Source: Acanthaster planci
Lineage: Eukaryota > Echinodermata > Asteroidea > Valvatida > Acanthasteridae
Direction: 5' to 3'
NCBI RefSeq assembly: GCF_001949145.1
Contig: NW_019091413.1
Span: 417,639-481,638 of the forward strand
DNA length: 64,000 nt
In this document: positions 25,401 through 40,400 of the stretch, piece by piece
How positions within the stretch are numbered: position 1 is the stretch's first letter
Layout of the letters: every line of letters starts with the position of its first letter
The notes under the pieces: model-generated
What the model was told of the DNA's origin: nothing
Databases searched by the model: none
The model's input: the letters and a program-made list of their open reading frames with translations, nothing else
Translations under genes and position numbers: made by a program

Positions 25401-28400
25401 GATCTGTTCAAAACAGGATTCTTGCTCATTACACGTTGACACAAGTATGGTGCACCCCTGGATCCTGCGCATTAGTTCATTACAGAAAGATCAAGTCAAA
25501 TCTCACACGAGCCCCATATCACAATAACTTTATTCCAACGCCCTCACCTTTCTCCCACAACTCCCGAATATTACTACTAAAGAAGACTGAAATTCTGAGT
25601 AGGCCTAGAAATATTCAATGTTTACTTAGCATCGATTAAAAAATAGTTTTCAGGGGACAAGTTGCCCAGAATTACGGGTGGATTACTGTAGTAAGCCTGA
25701 ATTCGCTTAAAGGAAAGCGAAACTCAGTGACTCACAAACGGAAGTTTTTCAACCAACCAAATTGCTACAGCTGCTGGCCAGAATCCTTACCACAGACTCC
25801 ACACAATGCTGGGCATAGTTGCTCTACTGGGTTGGCATCATTCTCAACAAAGCACCAGTGCTTAGGCCATCCATTACCACACCACGGGTGCGTATTATTG
25901 CAGACATCTGTGATTATGAAAATAAGACAAGGTTGGAGTGTTTTACTGATATAGAATAACAGCTCAGCAATACCAGACCTCAAAGTCTGCCTGGCGTTCA
26001 AGGGAACTTGCTTTAAAGTGACGTGTTACCCCACCTGTATGATGGCGCCTGTCACTGACTTCGTACACATTTCCCCTGACAGTTATTGGGCTTAAGTTTG
26101 TTCTTGACCCAACATGTGTACGCGTGAATACATTGTAACTTTAATAGAATATTCAGAAATTAAGTTTAAACTGTAACGGTAAATCTGACATATCACTGTT
26201 TTCTTCACCTAACTTGGTGTTTTAACAAAATACAAAGATTGGCTTGTCAGAAAGCTAGAAGTCATAAGATGGATTTGAGCGCATTTCAGAATATCCGGAC
26301 TTTCCGCGGAAGTATTGTCAAAACTTCTGTGCTGATTATTGTAAATAATCACTCTCTCAAAAAAGCAATAACAATGCAAATCTCTCTACTCACTACTCTT
26401 TGGGTCCTGAATGGTGAATCCAATACAATTGACAAACTATCAGCTTACTTTGGCAGAGTGTACCCGTCCATCCTGGAGGACAGTCACATTTACACTGGTC
26501 AGAATTCATGTTCCCTCCATTCTGACACTCCAGATGGCATTCTAATACATAAAAACAAAGAAGTCAATAATTACCTTCCAACATAAAACGTGTATTTGAC
26601 ACAGTAACATACACATAACCAACATCTTTTCTCTAGCTATTACTTGTTTTCAGCAATAGAGACTGAGTTGACGAGTAGTAAAGGGTCACTGATCCCTCCA
26701 CCTAGTCAAGCCAAAACCTCTTCCAGTTTCCCATTAAGAAGGAAGTTGAAATCCAGCAGGGAGTACTAGTATAGTGCTTCATCACTCCACACTAACTAAC
26801 CAAGTGGTGACACGATAAAGCCTGTCGAGCGTGTCACCCGTTCCTAATAAGCGTGAAAGCCTGTCAACGTTAAGGTAGATTTTATTGAAACGCTATTACA
26901 TAGGGCCTAACAGACAATTTTAGGCCAGAACAAGACCACGGGGGGGTTGAACAACGTTGTTGCTCGATCGAAGTGACAACTTAATACGTTCAACCTTCAA
27001 AAAGTTTGTTTTCAGTGCATTTATTAGACGACCATGAGAATCGTCAGTGGAGAGAGATTATTGTTAGAGGGTGGTTGTGTTGTTTTCAATGACGGCTGCT
27101 TTCGCGGCAAACAATAAAATATGTACACATCTTTGAGATAAACTCGTGCAAACAACAAGTAGTATTCACTTTAATAGTCCATTTGCTGGGTCAAAGCAAA
27201 AGATTTCAGAGTTTAATTAAGAAGTAAGAAAACACCGTTCGTGTTATAACGATTCTAGAGTTACGTTTTAGACAAACACATTGAAAATGTCCTATGCTTT
27301 TCGAGTTACACAAAGTTTTTCACAATTTCTAAAAGGAAAGAATTGTTTCAAGTTTAATACAAATTTATTTCAAATTGTTTACATTTTGCCAAACATTCAG
27401 CTATACGTCTGGACTAACGTTGGGCAATTTTTGCCCAACGCTGGGTACCAGGTTTGCCTGTAACGCCTGCAATCGCCTGTAACGCCTGTAATCGCCTGTT
27501 ACGATAACTCTCACGTATTACTGTTTTCCTCACCTAACTGGGTTTTTTAAACAAAATTACCAAGATTGGCGTGTCAGAAAGCTAGAAATCATAAGATGGA
27601 TTTGAGCTTCAGATGTTAACTTCATTGTAAACGATTGTAAGACATCAAAAATTAGAGTTGTCCCTCTCCCGGCTCTTCAAAGAGCAGTTTTTCACTTTTT
27701 GTTGGGCCAAAAGATTACCCAGATGTATTGATTCTCTCCTAAACTTTGGGCAATGTCTCATTTTATGCAACGGTTGTAAAAAATGCTATTTTTACGACCA
27801 GTTTTATCCAGCCTTTTGGTCTTTTGCCCAAAAGTTAGCGATTCACCTCGTACCCAGCGTTGGATAAAAGAAAATTGCCCAGCATTTTTACAGTGTACAC
27901 AGGTGTCGGGGCTACCGGGAAAGGTAGACCATTGCATTAGAAGGAACTTTGTAAGTCGTTTAATCTGGTCTGACGATTTTCAGCTACGCGTGTGTTACAA
28001 GGAAAAAGATTAATACAACCAACAGGGCTGTTTTGACTTTTCCATTAAACTTCATTATTTTGTTTTGTTTTGTTTTGTTTTTGGGTTTTTTTGTTTGTTT
28101 TTTCCTGGGATTCTCCTTTATTGTTCACTGTGTTTTTTTAAACATCCATGCTAACAATTTATAAAATAAGAAATACAAATTTAACTTTCAATGATATTAA
28201 AAACCTGCTAGCCTTGGCCTAGTGTGACTAATTGGTCCCATTTCTTGTGAAATTGGGAGCTAGTTCCAGTTCCATAAAACATGAATTTTTCCATCAAATA
28301 ATAATAATTCTTCACATCTTTTTTAAGAAAGAAAGTGAGGGTCGTTTTTCATTCATTTTCATTTTATACACATGGAATCTACAGATCAACAATATTAAAT

Positions 28401-31400
28401 TAACCACTTTACTATGATGTGTAACATTGGTTTTGCCAAATAAAAAGACGTTATTGTCCATTGCAATAGACAGATTGGTCTTCTCTTTAATCCATACAAA
28501 TACTGAGGACCAGAAAGAGATAGTGTAGGTACACGAGCAGAAAAGATGGATAAGTGTCTCCTCCTCCTCGTTACAGAATGTACAAAGATTGGTGCCTGTC
28601 TTACCAATCTTAGACCAAAATAAATTAGTTCCCAAGATCCGGTGTATTAATCTAAATTGGAACTGCCGTAGTTTAGTGTCAACTCTACAAGTATATGGAA
28701 TATTAGAAATTAAAGACCACTTCGAAAAATCAAAATCTATGTTCAGTTTAACATTCCACTTATCTATGAATTTTCTTTGCACATGTTTAGAAGACACTAA
28801 AACATTATAGATCCCTTGTGATCCTTTCTGGTCCTTTAAAACCACTTCGAAGTTGAACGGCAAAAATGGGAAGTAAATAACTGAACTTTCCGACATGAAT
28901 TCTCTAAAAAAAACAACTTAATTGCTTTCATCACTCCACCATACTCTAAAAAGTTGGTGTTGGCATCAAATACATTCTTAAACTCATCTAGAGAAAGAAA
29001 AGAGTAAAGTTTATGATAAAAGCTCCTAGCTTCTTGTAGGATGTCTTTGGAACGCGTAAGTCTACAATTGGCTTCATTAATAATAAAGTTAATAGATTTA
29101 TTCACAAATTTACGTTTTTCTAAATTGAAAAAATACTTTGAAGGTTTTTCACCATCCTCCATCCAACGGGATTTGGATCTTATTAAAACACCTTCCATTT
29201 TAGCTTTGCGAAGGTCAACAAGGTCTGCTTGCTTAACATTCAAAAGATCTTCATTATTTTGTTTGACGGTAAATGTTGTTCAGCACCTCTGGTCATTGAT
29301 AAACAAAAACAAGTTGATACAAAAAGTTCTGTATGCAAAGGAATGAAAAATATTACTCGTTACATTTCGAGTTGTCTCTCACAAGGTTGTTTGAAAAGGA
29401 TGATGGTTTGTAGGCGAAAGTGAAAACGTATCACTCAAAAAGATGTTAATTTCATTGTAAAAGAGTTCAAGACCGCACAAAATACAGTCGTCCCTCTCCC
29501 AGCTCTTCAAATAGCAGTTTTTCACGTTTTTTTAATTTTGAGCACATTATTGGTGGAGATTCCAGGTTCGACGAGATTTTCTTATTGAAACTGAGGAAAG
29601 ACAAATCTGAAATACATGATAAAGAAGAATAACTCACCGCATCCTTGGTCGACTAAGGAACATTCACCTACATCAACAGAAAATAAACAGTCCAATTAAC
29701 GGTTTAATAAGTTGCATAGCGCATGGCCCCAAATACACATTTATATCTATTTATAGGCGAATAGGCAAAACGTACGTTCGGACTGAAGGTATACCTTCAC
29801 TCTTAATTTTGATAGAGTTCCAAACTCATGTATCCATTGTCACATACAAACTGAAGTATCGAAGACTCACGAGAATGATAAAGTCAGTATTTATCACATC
29901 TACTTACTACAAAGTCCATTCCTACAGTTTCCCAGTCCGGATGCGCACAGGCTACATGGCTGACCAATTTGATAGGGCGTGTGGCCATTTACGTTCCCGC
30001 TGAACCAAATATAAAAGACATACGTGTACGTGTACTGAAATTCAAACCAGTTTATTAAATCCCACACATCTTATAAAGTGTTAAGCGAGCCGCCGGAATT
30101 CACAGATAAGTTTTCTTAGAATATGTAGGTCTCAGCTTACTCCCAGCCAAATTGATAACAAAAAATAGCGCTTCGTGAATGCAACAACAACCCTAAATGT
30201 TTCGCAATATTATGGAGGCATTTCTCTTCCTTTCAAGGCTTCGGGCCTATATGGTACACCAAAGGGAAATTTATCAACTCTGCGTGGCAAATGTTAACTT
30301 AAGGAAACCATCACAACGATTTTAAATGATACAAAAATACATTTTCATTTTAACTTAAAAACACCATTTTTAACACATGCATCAACATTTCTTTCGTTCA
30401 CTCACTGGAAAACATTGTCAAACGCAGCCAAAATTGTCAACATGTTCATCGGAAGAAATGCAATGCGGTGTCAAATTTTTACCAACATCAACAAAATAAG
30501 TCAAGATTCGAGTGAGAAATAAATCTCAACATTATTTTAAAACATATGCCCCGAGTTCGTTACAAATATCTGTCTCCACTTTATCAAAAATGCTCCAACC
30601 TGCTAACAAATAGTCAACATTTTCAGTAATATTCACGAGAAAAGTAGACATACATATCAACGTTCCAAAATCGGTGAAAATTACATGGCAATACTGTAAT
30701 AAAAACATAAGGGCTAATGCTACGATAAATATATTACAGGATTCACGTGCGAAATATTCGTCAATACTGGCTCAAAATATACGGCAACTGGGCGAAAACT
30801 AAATGTTAGAACCCATAAGAAAACCGCAGTTTGCTTACAATATTGACATGTATATCTCACGTGAATTTGGATACTTTTGAATATGCTGACTTATTTTTCA
30901 GCGGGTTTGAGCAGTCAGAGTGTGTGTAGGATGTTGACATATTTTTCAGGAAGTTGGGGCACGTTTCAAAATAGTGTTGACATTTATTTCTTACGTGAAT
31001 CTGGACTGATACTTTTTAAATGTTGACATACTTTTTACCGGGTTGGCTTTTTTTCTAAACAAAAGTCACATGTTTTTTTCGGCGGGTTGGCAATTATTAC
31101 GATGTTGACACAGTTTCATAGCCTTGGCACATGTTTGACAGCGAGTAAACGAAACAAATGTTGACGCACGTGTTTTAAAAAATACGTTTTTTGAATGCTG
31201 ACCGGTAACTTTAGTCTGTTTATATCTCGTATATATTCATGGCTCCCTAGCGTGTTCTGACATTAACTTAATTCTTATTGCAAGTTGTATTGCTTTTCGG
31301 TTCTTTGAGTGTTTATGCTTCGTGTTTCCCTTTAAAGTCCACCTTGTTATTTGACGTTATCTGGGTCGAATAATTATACTGATGTGTTATACATGTAAAT

Positions 31401-34400
31401 AAGCTGTGAAGGACCAATACCAATAACGTGGTCTAGGACGCCCTCACGCACGTTACTTTCTTGTGAATGTCAAGTCCAGAAACAAAGGCAATGTTTCTTA
31501 GTGAAACGATGCGGCATTCCTCCCCCGGTTATTCTTGTCGGTAGAGGTGTAAATTACTATCAGTGAAATAGGTAACCCTTGGGTGACATGGTACTAACCC
31601 CCTTTAGTTTTCTAACTATCCCACGACTGGAAAATACATTGTCAAGTTGGAAACTCCACGTGATCATTAATTTTCTACTGTATTTCTGCTTTCAGTCTTC
31701 CATCCTTAATGAATGATGATGATGACACCCAGCAAACTAACATCTCCCAAAAAACTGATCTTGTGACATACTTGTGTCAGAATCGCAAATAAAAACCAGA
31801 CAAATAACAAAAGGAAAACACATAAACGAAGCCAAACTTAACCAAAAGGCAGACAGCAAAACAAAAACACCTTTCGTCGAAGCTAGAGGAAGCACGCATA
31901 ATATATTTCCCCTTCTACTAGAAGCCTAGATTGACGACATTATACCACACATAGATTTGAAGCCCTCGTTTGAATATGAATGAACCACAGAGAACAGAGA
32001 ATAAGAACGTAATCCAGTTTAATACTGACTGCATCCGTGAAAGCTTACAACCGCTTATTAATGGTTTACGTAAGAGCACATAATTGTTATATTCAGCTGC
32101 AACCAAGTCTTCCGAACATGGTACAAGATTTACATCCACTTTCGCAGAAGTCAGTTACTGAGATACGGCATTCCAGACTAAACTTTAATCGCATCTGTAA
32201 AGGGCAGTTAAAAGCAACCAACCAAATAGATTTTGCCCTGAAATAACAAAAGAGGGACAACAAACGAAGGAAACGTGTGCGTGGAGGTCAAAGAGGGAAC
32301 ATCTCTCAGTAGATACAACATCGATTACATGTTGTAGCTCGACAAACAATGCCTGCTCAAACTTGTACCCACCCAGGCCCGTAGTTGCAAACAAGCAAAT
32401 GTGCATCTGTGAACTCTGCTCCGCCTGGTTGTGGGTCTCGCAGAACAGGACACAACTGCAAGGCACATCCGATTTTGTTCGTGTGAGCCCAGACAACCTA
32501 GAGAAGGAACCAAAGTCCAAAAATTAACGCATCAATAAATGTCAGTTTGGGGGCGGAGCAAGTCGAAGTGGTATTTGGGCATGATTCAAGCCTTAACGAA
32601 ATCAGTAAAACTGTTGCGATTGAAAGTTACTCAACTTGATACAAGTCATGAAGAAAATCTTCCAACACTGTTTGAGTTTTGTTGGTTGGTTGGCTAGTTA
32701 ATTTGTTTTGTTTTTGTTCTTTTTTGTTTTTCTTGTTGCTACTGCTGCTGCTATCGTCGTCGTTGTTGGGACCGCAAATATATAAAATTCTTTTTTTTTC
32801 GAATCCATCGGCGCTCTCTGAAATTTGAATGCCAGTTATAAACGTCAGAAAAGTTGGTCTTAATTAGACAAGTCAACAAAGCCAAACTTCACGATTAAGC
32901 TAACACGGAATCTATTGGAAAACTGCGCATAATGCACAGTTTAGTAAGTGGAAAGTAATTATTATAGACCGACAGAAACTCTCCATTTAGTTTCTCCCTT
33001 CAGTTTACTGTATACTAAGCAACTGTGAGGAAGAGTACCATAATACTCCTCATATTGAGCATAAAATGAAAGATGGAAATTTACACATATTCCACTCACT
33101 TAGCGCAAGAAAATTTGCCCGACCCTCCTCAGATCTATAAACGAACATGGCCAAGGGCACTTGTGTTCGTAATGTCACATTACGGTTACTATTGTCAAGG
33201 AATTTTAGGTTGGGAAGATTTCAATGTTTGGTTTGTCTTTCACACTTTTGAAAATCCCTTCACCTTGACGTGGAATATTTGTACGTGCCGGTATTCCTCT
33301 CATCCCATTTGTACACGTGTGTACGAACAGTAACGTGAAATGAACACGGTTGTAACTTGTAAATGTACAAGTAAGATCTCCATCACTCTCCACGGGGTAA
33401 TGTCTTCAACATATGCCTTTTCTTCAAAAGATTAATAGTGTGGGTGGGTCTGTCTTCATGTGCAGAAATCACTCTTGAAATGGTATCCCCATCCTTTTAC
33501 CTTGAAGGTGGTATTTCGGCTCCTTTGTTAAAGAAAAAATAAATGTTTTTGTGTGTTTTATCTATAAGCAATCCTACTTAAACCGTGATGAAACTTTCCC
33601 CGCCACAGGTAAATGTCAATGGAATATTTGGAAAACGACCAAAGTTTTAGCCACTTCAAAATTTTGATGAGTTTATCGTGTTTGTAGGCATATGTTTGAT
33701 GTATGTCTTATATCGTGCGGATTCAATTTCATCATTTTGTGCGTTTTCAATTTTCTTCGATGTGGGAATTCACATTTAAAATTCCTGTTCATAGAAATCC
33801 ATCACAAAATACGAAGCAAAGACTACTAAAAACGTCCAAAAGGGTATAGAGATTTAAAATGTCACGAACCTTTTAATATTTTGTTAATAATACTATAGAT
33901 ACACAATGAACGTGCCAGTATTCCTCTCATCCTATTTTTGCCATCAACACCCACAAATGGCTAGACTACCACAGCAACTCCATGCTCTAAGTTCTGCAGA
34001 AACCTACGTGATTGGAACATCCATTTCATCTTACCATCCATGTTGGCAGAAACATTCAAGGAAGAGACCAAAAAAATACAGCACGAACCTTTGTTTCTGA
34101 AGGGAAATAATCCTTCGGAAGCTAAAATACAGAAACTGGTTAACCAGCGACATTTATTTCGCAATGTCATGAGCCTCGGGGAGAGATAACTCTCTTTGGC
34201 ACAGTTTTAACGTCTCAGTTAAATCATATACATATCATACAATTACATGTATAAGCATCGATTTTTTCTCAGAACATTAGCAAAACATGTATACAGTACT
34301 ATATGACTGATTCATACCCCAAGGAGTTGAGACCACAAATTCGTGGTTCTGCAACCAAGTGTTCGCGTTCCGGGTTTGCAAGAGTTCAGCACATTCCAGC

Positions 34401-37400
34401 TTTCAGCCGAATTTCTAACATACTTCGTTACGGCGCTTCACTACTTCTGCTGACCCGTACGTAGATGATATATAGCAATATGGCGTACGAATGTCAGTAA
34501 CTGTTATACAACATAACTTGTACATACGAGTTACAAACGATTTAGAAACTGAATCCCTACATCTGACTTGTAACCCCAAAACAGTAACAGGGACAATGCT
34601 ATCACACAGGACAAATATCTACCAATCAGCTTTGACAATCTTACCTGCGTGTAGTGGCCGCATACAGCTCCTGGAACACATGAATCGGTGTTAATGTCAT
34701 AGTTTTTCTTCTCATTGAACCAGTGCGAGATAAGGAACATGGGGGAGGAGGGTGCTCCACCCCTACTGTAGGCCAGGTTCTGACCAACGTGCTGGTAGGG
34801 AGTAATGTTGTCTGGGTTGCCGTGTGCCCAGATGCATTCCTTAGCGTAGTCCGAGGCCATAGTGGCTAAATCCTCATCCCATTTCTGAAAAAAAAAGAAA
34901 AAAATCGTCAGAAACACACAAGGAAGGACGTGAATGTTCAAAGTGAAAAAAAGCAACCCAACAAACATTGGAAAGGTCTCGAGAATGAATAACTGAACAA
35001 GGTTCTGTTACTATCTTTTCCAGCTACAAACAGGATCCTGTTATTGTTGAAAGTGGTTAATGTTACAGTACTAAGAAGATTAATACCTTGTTACAAAATG
35101 ACTGAGGTAAACGGACACAATCTTATTAAACTATATGAAATTGTACACTAATTAACAATCATTGCCTTCTGACATAAGGAGCCGTTTCATCAAGTTTTAG
35201 AACGAGACAGAAATTTGAAAGAATTAAGGAACCCAAACAGTTGTGTGATATTTAGGATTTGAGTTCAGTCACTGCATTCACTTCAAAAAACTGTATAAAC
35301 TTCCACTTACTGCACGGAATAAATAATGAGATGTGTTCCATAATTAAAAATATCTCTACAACCCATCATCAGATAGAGATGAAGTCTTCAGTTCTGAAAA
35401 GATTAAAATCCTCAGCTTCAATTTTATTTTATTTATTTCAAAAGCAACAATTTCTGACCGTTTTTTAAGAAAACAAATGTTACTTTTGGGTAGCGGTTTT
35501 TTTGGGGGGAGGGGGGCACCCAAGCCTGTCGCTGTCTGCGGGATTTATTGGGGAGGAAAGGAAAGGAAATAAGAAACAAATTGGAAAACCTAAACACTCA
35601 CATATTAAAATAAGAAACGAAGGCAGTATTGCCAGGCAGTGTTAAAAGGGCTATTCCTGGAGCATCGGGAAATATTAAACTGATGAAGATAATTGGTACA
35701 GTAGCATATCAGTTTAGATAATATCGAGCCAAATTATCATTCAACGGCTTGGAGAAACACAACCTTATTTGAAGACACTGAAGACAATATTGATCAAAGC
35801 TGAAGAGTAAGTTGAAAGGATATTTACCAAGCTGCGCCAGGATTGCCCAACCCAGCGTACAAGCAGCAGTATAAGTCATGCAATGGCATATCCAACCGGG
35901 GCACAGGGCAAGTTTCTACTCTGAGACCTTTTTGGGAACTGAAAGTGCAAACACTTTTACAATTCTTTTGAGGAGAAGATTTTTTTCAACGAATGAAAAA
36001 AAATTTACGGAAAAATCCCAACTTAACCGTCCCTCCCCACCAAAACATATAGATACGCCACTGATACGCCACTGATGCCACACGTAGTTTAGTTATCTTA
36101 GGAGTGAATTCATTTCCATGAGCTTGACTGTTTTGAAGATAGACTCTGTGTACTCTAGGGTCTGGCAAGAAGTCTTGACTCATGGGTTAGTTTTGAACTT
36201 AGATCTTGACTTCTGGCTTTAATAATTTTCAAAACCAACGGTAAATGAAATGGACTGGATTTGTGTCTTCATTTGTGGGCTGATCAGACCCTCGAACTGA
36301 CAGGTGTCTGATTAATGTGCCTCATTAGAGGGTAGCGAGGGCAGTTTGCTTGTTCTGAGTCTATAGCTATATGCGCTACTAGATCTGATTACTTTGCCTC
36401 ATCTGACTTCATTCAAGCGCCGCAGGGCCTTCGTCTCCAGTAATTGAGTTGATTAAACTAATGAGGTCGGACCGGACAGTGTGAATTTATTTGAACGTTC
36501 ACTTTTTACAGGTGACAGACTTGTGTGAGTTTGGGTTGTTAATTCATTTTACAATTTTACTCACTAAGTTGTTCCTCATACATGTTAATCACAAATTTGA
36601 TTTTCTTATTGACATGTGCGTCACTTCAGTATTCCTTGTACATGACAAAATTAACTTGGTTGATGTGATTAAACAGTAATAAGTACTCTTGTACAGAACA
36701 GCTATAGACAGACAGCAAACAGTATCAGCTGTCATTAATTAGAGTGGGTTGTGAAAGATTTGCCTATGTGTGAAGACATACGGGTAATTGACAAGACAAA
36801 AAGATGACAGCATCTCCCCGACGCAAAATTTACATCTCGTAAATATGTTTACTGCGGTATCCGGTACTAATTTGACTCCAAACGTCCCCAGCTGACCCTC
36901 GCAAGCTTGGTTGTCGAGTGGTATTAAATGCCTGCGCTAGTAAACAGTAAGTCATTAGCTCAAGTGTCATCTGTATAAGTTTGCGAATATTTCAATGTGT
37001 AGGTTGAAGCTGTATCTTTCCCGAAGCTCCTATCACACTGTTACTTTGGGATAAGCCCAAATCAGTTTCTTTTCATTTGAATGGATCGCTCCATTTAAAC
37101 AAACAATGAAAAATAATTATCTGAGCATTTTTCCGTCTTTCTGATTTGTACAGAACGTAAACCCAACCGCTCAAGGAAAATACTAAGTAGTCTATTGTAA
37201 ACAATAATAATAACAATTTCTCAGGGCGCAGTAAAATTCAATAAAAACACCCAACATGTTAACCCCCCCCTCAAAAAACAAACACTTACAGGGCATCTCA
37301 GTAAATCAAACTGTTGTGCATAAATAGTTATTTTCCCTCAAAAAGTAAAAACTAAAAGAATAGCAAAATTGACTGACCATTTCCTCCATGTTAGCGGCTG

Positions 37401-40400
37401 GCCCGGGAACGGTTCGCCTGTAACTGTTATGTAAACCGACGATCATCTTGGCCATCCGGGCATTGATACCGCTTTGGCCTGCTTGCTTGGGCGCAGCTTG
37501 TTGAGAAATCATCCGCTGGTTCTAAAACAGAGAAACCAACAGGTAAATGAGATTAAAAAGATACCTGACATTGCAAACTCCCAAAAAATTACACTAAATA
37601 CGACTCTTCATTTTAATTTTCTCAGCCGTCAGCGTGAAACTAACCCTCGCGCCATATACAGTAACAGCAATAAACACCTTTCCATGACCACTTGATGACG
37701 GAACAAATCCGAAATTGTTCTCTCTACTGGTGTTGCCATTTACCCACGTGTCAAAAACAACGGTTTTGAAAACAGCTGCCACAACAAACAGTTTGTTTCA
37801 TTGCTACCCGTGATGACCACGATTTTTGACGTGCTGATTTCTGATAATACCAGCTTCTGCAGACTTAACAGTAACATTTATTTCCTCTTCATGGTAAGGC
37901 GTACTGCATAAGATATATCAGCAGATCAATTAGAGAATTAAGAGGTGGCAAAACCTGGGGGGAAAAAGCAAAAGCTTGTGTAAGGCATGTCATGTTAACC
38001 AAAACGCACAGATAAATCCAAAAAAACAGGAAACCAATTAGAAAAACAAAACACAGGTGACCAATAAGACCAATAAGTGAATGTACAAGTATCGGTTAAG
38101 GAATAGACTGTATAATGTAAAATTAGGGCAATTGGGCAGATGGAAAATCAACAATAAGATAAGTTAAACTGAATTATAGAAAATGTACTATTTGAAAAGT
38201 ATACATTTACAGGAGATATAACGCGCTTAAAAAAAGAGCACGAATTTGACTGTTTGTAACAGAGACAGAGGCAAAGAATTCCGTATTTCGGGTTCAGAAA
38301 ATTTGATTGTTTTCAGAGGCAGTCTTTGTGTTGAAGTATATGGAAGGTTGAATTAGATGAAGCTCTGGTATTGTAAATCATGTAAATTGCAAGTAAGCAT
38401 GAACATTTGACTATAGGACAGTTACAGTAAAATATTACAATATTGTACACAAATAACGCCTGCTGGTATCTATTAAGGTTAACAACACTTAAGTACTTTC
38501 AGTTTTGTAAGATCGCTTGACTGTGAGCCCTGCATGACAAATATGTTATGATACGAACAATTTTCTTATGCAGAATAGTTGATTTATCTAAGTTCGTCTG
38601 AAAAGTATTTCCCCTAAAAACATGACAATAAAAAATAAGGAAGTAGGAGTGAAGTATAAAGTGCTTTCAGAACTACAAACGGAACAATATGCTTGCTGAA
38701 GTCTGTTAATCACTCCAATACTTCTAGAGACTTTCGTCGATGTGAAATTTCCAAGTCAATTAATTGTCACGAAGAGTAACACTCAAAAATTAAAACTTAC
38801 AAACTTGTTTAACAGATGTTTTGACTTGATAAGTTACTATGCTTTTCCTGTTACTAACAATCATGTAATTGCATTCAGATAAACTGAGGGATAAAAGGTT
38901 TGCTTTGAGCTAGTCACATGTATTAACCAGTTCATTGTTTACTACATTTATTTCATGGAAGGAGACAAGATTTTGTGACGATAAAAATAGTGGTGTCTGT
39001 CTGTATAAAACCAAATGAATAAGAGCAAATTGGATGTATTTGAGATGTCATTGATAAAATGTCAAAAAAGTAATGGTCCTAGCAAGTAACCTGGAGGTAC
39101 ACCACAGGATTTACCGATAGGTTTAAAATCAGACAGACAGTTATTCAAATTTACACAATGCTAAACAAATCACTTTTAAACCAACTGGGAGCAACCCCAC
39201 ATATACCGTAATAATTCAGTTTAGTAAGAAGAATAATACTATCTTTATATGATTTATAGTGTCAAAGGCTTTGGATAAATCTAAGAATATGCCTATAGGA
39301 TAAATAATGTATTCAAATGCTGGGACTACTTGTTCCTGTTAAGTCAATTAGAGCCATTAGTGTTGAGTAATTAGATAGAAAACTGTACTAGTTGTCTGAG
39401 ATAAGATTTGTATTTACCGAGAAATTTCACAGCCCTATCACATACTATCGAATGTCTGTTTTCAAGAAGTTTTGAAAACAGGTTAGTACTAAAACTGAGC
39501 GGTAATCACTGAGCTCTGCAGATCTCCCGTTTTAAATATGGGAGTGGCTTTGGCATGCTTTAATTTGTCAGGGAAGACATCTTTGAAAAGAGATAAGTTA
39601 ACTTTACGGGTCGCCTATAAGGATCGTCTGTGTAGGTTATCACAGATTTGATCATCCATGGTTAATGCCAGGTGACTTGTTATTTTTAACTTTAAGACAA
39701 TATAATAAATGTCAGTGTTAGTGATGAGATTAAGAAATAATGAGTTTACGTTAGGATTAGTAAGATTTGTTTCGTATAATTCTAGTTTTGGAATCATTTG
39801 GCTGAGAGAAGCCCCTACTTGCAGGAAGTAATTATTAAAACTCAACTTTAAATTTAGAGAAGGCATTTAACATATGTTTTATTACCCAATAATGAGATAA
39901 TTATATCCCAAATATGTTTAGCGTAAGTTTTAGCCTTTGCGAACTTATCCTTAGAAAAACTGGCTTTACTTATTTTGACATCAGTAATTCACTTCTTACG
40001 GAAAGATACGTATAAGTAACAAAATTATTAGGAGTTGGATTCTCTAAGTATTTCTGGTATAGTTTACTTTTGTGTTTAATTATGTTTATTATTCCATCCG
40101 TCTTCTATAACTTAAGTTTTTCTTGCACTTAATTTTCTATGGAGGAAAATTTTTTTCATAAATGTTCAAGAATTACGAGTGAAAGTTATCAAATGCGTGA
40201 TTTGGGTCGCCGTAGATGTGACGTCCCAATTTGGTTTATCTAGATCAATTTTAAACCTTTCCATTCGATCTACTGTGTACATGGAACGACTGGGGTTGTA
40301 CTTAAAGGTGCCTTCAATACTAAAAGTAGATATCTGAAAGACAGGTAAATGTTCAGAAATCACTTCCCTTCAATACTATTTGATTATATGCTTCAATTAA

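Larger units (their letters stand above)
27417..27881. mobile_element. Inverted-repeat element with TTGGGCAA ends
   Basis: GGCAATTTTTGCCCAACGCT followed by GGGTAC at 27423-27448 is inverted at 27850-27881 as GTACCCAGCGTTGG plus AAAATTGCCC. The outermost left part also folds on itself (CGTTGGGCAA/TTGCCCAACG). It encloses a 19-bp tandem repeat and copies of repeats A and B, so the region is nested. Confidence 0.5.
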
